12,192 nt of DNA, from positions 1 through 12,192 of the forward strand of contig CAJULJ010000071.1 in NCBI GenBank assembly GCA_910587395.1, in the 5' to 3' direction. Below are positions 8,283 to 12,192 of this stretch, one piece after another; the first letter of the stretch is position 1, and every line of letters begins with the position of its first letter. The stretch comes from an uncultured Oscillospiraceae bacterium (GTDB lineage Bacteria > Bacillota > Clostridia > Oscillospirales > Oscillospiraceae). Both the position numbers and the translations under genes were made by a program. Under the pieces are notes generated by a model that saw nothing but the letters and a program-made list of their open reading frames with translations, ran no database searches and was not told the origin of the DNA.

Positions 8283-8591
8283 TTACATAGGAAAAAGCCA
8301 CGAATGATCCTGCCGGCCATCCAGGATGTATTCCACATAAACAGTATCGTCCGCTACCAGATAAATAACCAGATACCAATTGGGGATCATCATTTTGCGG
8401 TAGCAGCTTCTTCGGTTATCCTCATCCAAATAGGGAAAACGTTCCGGCATTTTTGCAAGGCCGCGAATCCCGTCCATGATCCGGCCGCGAAGCTCTTTGG
8501 CCGCGTCCACATTTACCTTTGCGAGAAAGTAAACGTGGTCCTTCAACATTTTTCGGGCTTCATCCGATACGACAACCTTATATTGCCGCAT
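8283..8591 (-). CDS. RelE/ParE family toxin
   Basis: This is the 102-aa toxin of a type II toxin-antitoxin pair. The start ATG (minus strand, 8591-8589) gives MRQYKVVVSDEARKMLKD, the typical first strand and helix of the RelE/ParE fold. Residues about 34-52 form the second helix, and RSCYRKMMIPNWYLVIYLV with DDTVYVEYILDGRQ (about 61-94) gives the usual beta-sheet with Arg/Tyr positions. The frame is open further upstream, but that extension is the antitoxin gene in another frame. It overlaps the antitoxin gene by 14 bases, so translation is coupled. ParE-type (gyrase) and RelE-type (ribosome) action cannot be told apart from sequence alone. Confidence 0.9.
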   Translation of the reverse strand: MRQYKVVVSDEARKMLKDHVYFLAKVNVDAAKELRGRIMDGIRGLAKMPERFPYLDEDNRRSCYRKMMIPNWYLVIYLVADDTVYVEYILDGRQDHSWLFPM

Positions 8592-8868
8592 GACCGTCCC
8601 TCGAAGCCGCGTCGATGGCTTCATCCAGCTCCTGCTCCAGCTCGTCCAAGGTATAGTATTTTGCCCCATTGATGCGGTCCCGTTCAATTTCCAGCAGTTT
8701 TTCTTGCAGGGCCAGCATCTTTTCCCGGCGGGTGAAGGATTCAATGTCCATGACGACCAGATCACCTTCACCGTTTTTGGTCAGGTAGACAGGCTCCCGG
8801 CTGGAGCGGCAAAGCTCCGCGATTTCATTATAGTTCTGGCGGATCGCCGCGCTGGGTTTGATGTTCAT
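8578..8868 (-). CDS. Phd/YefM or RelB-type antitoxin
   Basis: This is a 96-aa antitoxin located first in the operon. The N-terminal part, MNIKPSAAIRQNYNEIAELC, followed by EPVYLTKNGEGDLVVMDIES (about residues 25-44), is the typical Phd/YefM DNA-binding fold pattern. The C-terminal part is charged and helical (LQEKLLEIERDR, LDELEQELDEAIDAA) and would wrap the toxin. Pairs of this type normally repress their own promoter; a candidate promoter and an 8-bp direct repeat lie just upstream. It is divergent from repA, with 99 bases between the two starts, so it could also influence repA transcription. Confidence 0.9.
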   Translation of the reverse strand: MNIKPSAAIRQNYNEIAELCRSSREPVYLTKNGEGDLVVMDIESFTRREKMLALQEKLLEIERDRINGAKYYTLDELEQELDEAIDAASRDGHAAI

Positions 8869-8933
8869 TGCAAGCGCCCCCTGTTGCTAAATTCTGTTTA
8901 TATTATAACCGTATTTTACTACATATGCAAGCG
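8869..8933. promoter_or_regulatory. TGCAAGCG direct repeats, candidate operator
   Basis: The octamer TGCAAGCG occurs at 8869-8876, touching the antitoxin start codon, and at 8926-8933, overlapping the -35 box of the antitoxin promoter. The pair flanks the leader region, which would suit autorepression. Two copies of 8 bases is modest evidence. Confidence 0.35.
8902..8930 (-). promoter_or_regulatory. Sigma-A promoter of the antitoxin-toxin operon
   Basis: On the minus strand TTGCAT (8930-8925) and a perfect TATAAT (8907-8902) are spaced by 17 bases, 33 bases upstream of the antitoxin start. The surrounding DNA is much richer in A and T than the coding regions. Confidence 0.7.
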
Positions 8934-8967
8934 TCTTTTTATAAGACGAATAAAGGAGAGATTCACC

Positions 8968-10025
8968 ATGAAGGCAGTCCCCATGACGAAAAAGCCCTCC
9001 TTCCCCCTGATGAAGCAGGGAGACATCCAAAATATCTACCACCTCCAGATGCCCCGCTGGCTGTTCACCGATCCCCGGTATATGGGCCTGGCGCTGGAAA
9101 CCAAGGTGGCCTATACCTTTCTCCTGAACCGCTTCCAGCTTTCCCGGCTCAACGGCTGGGTCAATGAGGACGGGGCGGTGTTCATCATTTACACCCGCCG
9201 CTCCCTGGCGGAGGAAATGCAGGTCAGCTACCGCAAGATCATCGAGGCCATGAAGGAGCTCTCCGCCGCCGGACTGATCTGAGAAAAGCGCTGCGGCCGC
9301 GGGGACGCCAACCAGATTTATTTGGCGCTGGTAACACACTCCGAGGTCTGCGGCGGCAGCGCTCCCTTTGTGGCCCCCGGGCACGAGGCCGCAGGAGGGG
9401 AGGCCGGGGACGAACCGGCTGAACCGGCGGAGGCCGAGGGCTCAAGAAGTGCCGAATCCGCACCTCTTGACCCAGTTGAACCCCCGGAAAGCACTCCTGT
9501 GCCCCCTCAGAAGTACCGGAACGGCATTTCAAGAAGTGCAGGGCAGGCACTTCTAAAAGTGCGGGAATGGAACTTCCAGAAGTGCCGGGCCGGCACCCCA
9601 ATTATAAAGATATAAGTCATATTGATTTTAGTCATACTGAATCCAGTCATTCCGTCCGTACCGCGGGCATAGAACCTGCGGGCGAGCAGGCACAGCTTGA
9701 CCGCATTTTGAAAAACTGCGAGCTTTGGATCTTTGACCCCGATACGGCAAAGGTGTTTGCCAACGCCGTTGAGCGCCTGTTTTACACGAACGGCTTTCGC
9801 ATCGGGAACGCAATGCTCCCACAGGCCAACGTGCGCTCCCGGCTGGGGGAGCTGGACAGTATCATCCTCCAGAGCGTGCAGGGTAAGCTGAAAAGCAACC
9901 AGCGGGAGGTAAAGAACTCGACCGCCTATGTCATGGCGGTCATTTTTAACGCCATCAGCGAGGCCCACAGCGACATCCTGGTGGACCCGTATCTGAATCA
10001 GATCGGCGCCCCGCCGGAGCCTTGA
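8968..10025 (+). pseudogene. repA: RepA_N family replication initiator with nonsense and frameshift mutations
   Basis: This would start theta-type replication of a plasmid or of the excised element. AAGGAGA lies 8 bases before the ATG. Residues about 22-104 match the RepA N-terminal domain: IYHLQMPRWLFTDPRYMGLA, NGWVNEDGAVFIIYTRRSLA, then a helix to AAGLI. Codon 105 is TGA (9280-9282), and the same frame continues as EKRCGRGDANQIYLALVTH, where relatives read through, most likely from a TGG Trp codon. After a low-complexity linker the frame breaks again at about 9597-9600. The C-terminal DUF6017-like domain (DRILKNCELWIF, VERLFYTNGFRIGNAMLP, STAYVMAVIFNAISEAHSD) continues in the next frame to TGA 10023-10025. 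The total of about 352 codons equals a full-length protein, so only two small lesions separate it from function. Expression could be read from the antitoxin gap, but no clear + strand promoter is seen. Confidence 0.88.
9442..9596 (+). repeat. Paired hairpins and AGAAGTGC repeats inside repA, possible oriV
   Basis: The 11-mer TCAAGAAGTGC occurs at 9442-9452 and 9529-9539, exactly 87 bases apart. Each copy is followed, after a 7-base spacer, by an inverted copy: GCACCTCTTGA at 9460-9470 (one mismatch) and GCACTTCT at 9547-9554. Further copies are AGAAGTAC (9509-9516), AAAAGTGC (9555-9562) and AGAAGTGC (9578-9585), the last running into the palindrome GTGCCGGGCCGGCAC (9582-9596). RepA_N replicons are known to carry their origin inside the rep gene, in the linker between domains, which is exactly this position. 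Confidence 0.6.
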
Positions 10026-10050
10026 CGGACAGGCGGTGAAGGATGTGCAG

Positions 10051-10296
10051 ATGAGTCTGTCCGAAGATCAGCGGTATTTCATGTCCATCCTGCGGGAAAC
10101 CGGCGTTATCCGGCTGGACCAGGTGCTGCCGCTGCTGCGGATCAACGAGCCGCAAAAGGAACCAAGCCATGCCGGGGCCATGCTGCGCCGCCTGCAATGC
10201 CTGGGCCTGCTGACGAAGGCCGGCGAAGACGTGATTTGCCTGCCGAAGCTGCGCAATGAACCGCCAAATCGGGAAAGGCTTTTGGCGCTGGATACC
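10051..10296 (+). pseudogene. DUF5697-like protein, 3' end lost
   Basis: The first 82 residues (MSLSEDQRYFMSILRETGVI, then LDQVLPLLRI and HAGAMLRRLQCLGLLTKAGED) look like a small winged-helix protein that commonly follows repA in Clostridia elements, and that I place in DUF5697 with moderate confidence. GAAGGA lies 7 bases before the ATG; a GTG at 10036 is an alternative start. After LLALDT (10281-10296) the reading frame enters antisense tnpV and runs on without homology to 10395. The usual length is about 180 aa, so over half is missing. Confidence 0.6.
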
Positions 10297-10563
10297 CTCT
10301 TGTGTTGCCATCTGATTTACAAGCTGAGAAAACATATCTTCTGCCTGCTGGTCGATTTCAAAAAGGTGGGTGTTCAATTTGTCACTGAGAAGTAAAGCGG
10401 TGTATGTGGAATTGCGGTGCTTTCGGAGATACTGCCGACGCCGCTGGCCCCAGATACCAACAGGACGCTGTTCTTCTTCTGGAAGTTTCAAACAGGGCAG
10501 GTAATAGTCCCCCACCAGTTCGTACCAAAGGCCATTACTTTCATTGAAAATGTATTTATTCAT
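10291..10563 (-). pseudogene. tnpV: TnpV, N-terminal fragment
   Basis: TnpV is a small protein of unknown function found in Tn4451-like and other Clostridia elements. The start MNKYIFNESNGLWYELVGDY is followed by LKLPEEEQ, GIWGQRRRQYLRKHR and the helix ending VNQMATQEG. A GGAGG lies 8 bases upstream. About 91 residues of the usual 115-125 are present. The conserved C-terminus (QMEWVRQMNNIRNRAEE-type) is missing because the gene is cut at 10291-10296, where it joins the DUF5697-like gene. The open frame continues to 9955 but that tail is antisense to repA and is not TnpV. Confidence 0.75.
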
Positions 10564-10757
10564 TATGTAAATCCTCCAAAGGTCGAATTTTCCTGCAACT
10601 CAATCACATTCGGCTGACTCACACAGTTGTTGGGTTTGGCTTCTTTATGGATAATCTCCCGAGGGCGATTATCTTTTACCTGACTTGGCCCCACCTGAAA
10701 GAGTTCCCATTGACATTTGGGGGCAACGGTGGAAGCGCTACCTAAAGCACAGTGCAA
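10563..10757 (-). pseudogene. Possible C-terminal remnant of a gene upstream of tnpV
   Basis: A 64-codon frame ends at TAA directly overlapping the tnpV start (TAATG), the usual arrangement for translational coupling. The tnpV ribosome site lies inside its last codons (GGF). Its final 30 or so residues (NRPREIIHKEAKPNN, VIELQENSTFGGFT) read like protein, but its first part is antisense to the second tnpV and is likely not original. I do not recognise the family. Confidence 0.25.
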
Positions 10758-10982
10758 ACCTATCTATGCCGCCCTACTTTTCAGCGGCAAGCTGGACAGC
10801 ACCTGTCTGAAGTGGATGCTCAGGCAAAGGCTATGTTTTTCCAGTTGGTCAAGCGACTGGCAGAGCAGGAGGGCGTTTCGGAACAGCTCAAAACTGAGGA
10901 TCAGATGGAGTGGGTTCGGCAAATGAATATTGTCCGAAACCGAGCGGATGAAGTTATCTGTAACGAGTTGATTTACGCCTGA
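10664..10982 (+). pseudogene. tnpV: Second TnpV, decayed by several frameshifts
   Basis: TnpV-like sequence is spread over three frames: GDYLLPDLAPPE and PIDIWGQRWKRYLKH (about 10664-10750), then IYAALLFSGKLDS (about 10764-10800), then LSEVDAQAKAMFFQLVKRLA through QMEWVRQMNIVRNRADEV to the stop at 10980-10982. No start codon with a ribosome site is visible at the 5' end. It supplies the C-terminal part missing from the minus-strand fragment but is a different copy, since the overlapping residues differ (for example IWGQRWKRY against IWGQRRRQY). Confidence 0.75.
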
Positions 10983-11009
10983 ATTAAGAAACCTGTAGAG
11001 AACATTTAG

Positions 11010-11045
11010 CAGACTGCCCTATATCCAAAGATACGGGGCAGTCTG
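11010..11045. terminator. Stem-loop between converging tnpV and sigma genes
   Basis: CAGACTGCCC and GGGCAGTCTG form a perfect 10-bp stem with a 16-base loop in the 63-base gap between the + strand tnpV and the minus-strand regulator. Neither side has a strong T run, so it is terminator-like rather than a sure terminator. Confidence 0.45.
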
Positions 11046-11525
11046 TTACTGTCCGGCCCGATACTTTTCTATTTCTGCCTTTATCTTCTCTCTGGCCCGA
11101 ATAACCGAGTGCCTGATTGACTGTGGCCTACAATGCTCCATTTCCCCAATCTGACGGTAGTTGAAGTCATACTCATGGTAGAGCAGAAACCGCCGCCGCT
11201 GGATTTCCGGGAGTGCGGCAATAGCTTTATTGAGTAATTCTCGCTGTTCCACGTCAAAAATCAATTCCTCAACACTTTTTGGCACTCTGAGCGCTCGGTT
11301 ATAGAGTGTTTCATCCCACAAATCCGAATGTTCCTGGTGTCGCCAATCGGATTGTTGCAGATTGCGGTTCTTGCGCTCCATTTGCCGAAATTCTATGAAG
11401 AACGGCTCGGATACCTCCAAATCATAAAATTCGCCCTGGCCATCCGTAAAGCTGATGAAATACGCCGTTTTACCATTGCCACGGACTTCTGCCCGAAGCG
11501 TATAGACCTTATCCATGAACGTCAT
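11046..11525 (-). CDS. Sigma-70-like regulator of the mobile element
   Basis: This is a 159-aa protein. The C-terminal part (residues about 92-155) resembles sigma-70 region 4: VEQRELLNKAIAALPEIQRR, then YHEYDFNYRQIGEMEHC and SIRHSVIRAREKIK as the DNA-reading helix-turn-helix. The N-terminal part contains KVYTLRAEVRGNGKTAYFIS and an EFRQMERKNRN segment, seen in small sigma-like proteins of Clostridia conjugative elements. No proper region 2 is evident, so it may act as an activator rather than a full sigma factor. AGGAGG lies 8 bases before the ATG at 11525. It is read in the same direction as the next regulator, but a terminator-like hairpin separates them. Confidence 0.75.
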   Translation of the reverse strand: MTFMDKVYTLRAEVRGNGKTAYFISFTDGQGEFYDLEVSEPFFIEFRQMERKNRNLQQSDWRHQEHSDLWDETLYNRALRVPKSVEELIFDVEQRELLNKAIAALPEIQRRRFLLYHEYDFNYRQIGEMEHCRPQSIRHSVIRAREKIKAEIEKYRAGQ

Positions 11526-11542
11526 ACGCCCGTCCTCCTACG

Positions 11543-11579
11543 AAAAAGCTGGGTGAGAGGACTTGACCTCTCACCCAGC
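11543..11579 (-). terminator. Terminator or attenuator between the two sigma-like genes
   Basis: On the minus strand GCTGGGTGAGAGG and CCTCTCACCCAGC form a perfect 13-bp stem around a 6-base loop, followed at once by TTTTT. It lies after the stop of the upstream regulator (11607) and ends only a few bases before the AGGAGG (11539-11534) of the downstream one, so it may limit or condition expression of the second gene. Confidence 0.8.
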
Positions 11580-11606
11580 AGCCCGTGGGGACGTACAATT
11601 TTGGAG

Positions 11607-12035
11607 TTACCCTTGAAATTTCTTCAATTTCTTTTTCAGTACAGCTATCCGCTTATAAATGGCGTCCGTGGATAGGTGGACAAGTACGGCAATCTCATTG
11701 GTGGAGTACCCATTCATTTTCAGCAAAGTAATTTGCAGAGTGAGCTTGTCCACCGTCAGCAGGGCTTTGAGCAGTTCTGCATTTTCAATATCATTCAACA
11801 GATCTTCCGCTGTGTAAATCTCGGCTGGCGCTTCACTCCCGGCAACGCTGTCAAGATATGTACCCGTGTCCTGCAATTTCTCATAGAAGCGCCTGTCCGA
11901 GTTGAACATAGCCCTGTCCCAAAGGCGAAGCTGTTCGATAGTGTTTTCATCCATGCCGCAGGCCCGCAGTACCTTTTCTTCAGCCAGTTTCCAACGCTTC
12001 CATCTGCGTTCTTCTTTGCCATGATTGTATGCCAT
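11607..12035 (-). CDS. Small sigma-70 region 4-like/HTH protein
   Basis: This is a 142-aa protein. The basic N-terminus (MAYNHGKEERRWKRWKLAEE) is followed by MDENTIEQLRLWDRAMFNSD, and the C-terminal part (residues about 88-142) has a helix-turn-helix of the sigma region 4/LuxR-like type: LLTVDKLTLQITLLKMNGYS, TNEIAVLVHLSTDAIYKRIA, then a Lys-rich end. This architecture is seen in paired sigma-like genes of Clostridia conjugative elements. AGGAGG lies 8 bases upstream of the ATG. A perfect inverted repeat sits directly before that site. Confidence 0.7.
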   Translation of the reverse strand: MAYNHGKEERRWKRWKLAEEKVLRACGMDENTIEQLRLWDRAMFNSDRRFYEKLQDTGTYLDSVAGSEAPAEIYTAEDLLNDIENAELLKALLTVDKLTLQITLLKMNGYSTNEIAVLVHLSTDAIYKRIAVLKKKLKKFQG

Positions 12036-12049
12036 GGCCGTTTCCTCCT

Positions 12050-12074
12050 ATCTGAATTTTTTGGAAATTCAGAT
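12050..12074. promoter_or_regulatory. Perfect inverted repeat next to the regulator's ribosome site
   Basis: ATCTGAATTT and AAATTCAGAT form a perfect 10-bp inverted repeat with a 5-base spacer, starting at the base next to the Shine-Dalgarno site (12044-12049). The half-site ATTCAGAT recurs at 12176-12183. It could be an operator or, in RNA, a hairpin affecting translation. The rest of 12036-12192 shows no gene. Confidence 0.6.
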
Positions 12075-12192
12075 GGGAGAGGTGGAGAACGGCAACGGGG
12101 CCAGACTATACAATTCAGCAATAGAAATACGCCTGCTCGAAAAACACAAGCAAGCGCATCAGAATTGAAAGTGTTATTCAGATGATTAGCCA

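Noticed and set aside
9280..9282. UGA recoded as tryptophan in this organism
   Set aside because: TGA ends other genes here at the expected family length (virD4 at 8259-8261, the 4047 gene, and repA itself at 10023-10025).
9955..10290. Minus-strand continuation of tnpV to 9955
   Set aside because: After MATQEG the sequence is the complement of the DUF5697-like gene and repA and no longer resembles TnpV.

Overview
The window looks like part of an integrative conjugative element (ICE/CTn type) from a GC-rich gut Clostridia, probably Oscillospiraceae-like. That placement is an inference. It rests on the high GC third-position bias, strong AGGAGG-type ribosome sites, and the Firmicutes families present: a TrbL/VirB6-like channel protein, VirB4, VirD4/TraG, RepA_N/DUF6017, TnpV and small sigma-like regulators. 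Much of the element appears to be decaying.

Layout. Bases 1-3333 hold type IV secretion genes on the + strand: a TrbL-like membrane protein that lacks a proper start and loses its frame near 1255, a short remnant with one membrane helix (about 1262-1400), and a VirB4-type ATPase with a frameshift near 2790. An inverted Uma2-family nuclease-like gene with its own terminator and candidate promoter follows (3369-3938, minus). Bases 4047-8261 are the best-preserved part: an unrecognised 220-aa protein, an intergenic array of ACCTTCGGTTAC repeats, a winged-helix-like protein of unknown role, and an intact VirD4/TraG coupling protein whose start overlaps the gene before it.

Bases 8283-8868 (minus) carry a RelE/ParE toxin with its Phd/RelB-type antitoxin, the antitoxin gene first, under a near-consensus promoter. 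Divergent from it is repA (8968-10025, +), a replication initiator broken by an in-frame TGA and a later frameshift. Its linker region contains two matching hairpins that may be an intragenic replication origin. A DUF5697-like gene follows and is cut at about 10296, where it abuts the inside of an antisense tnpV gene. A second, badly decayed tnpV lies on the + strand at 10664-10982. The right end (11046-12035, minus) has two small sigma-70-like regulators, each with a stem-loop directly next to its Shine-Dalgarno sequence.

How the parts fit: VirD4, VirB4 and TrbL would form the DNA-transfer machine, RepA would replicate the excised element, the toxin-antitoxin pair would stabilise it, and the sigma-like proteins would control it. 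With trbL, virB4 and repA all broken, self-transfer from this copy seems unlikely unless some lesions are assembly errors. VirD4, the toxin-antitoxin pair, Uma2 and the regulators still read as intact.
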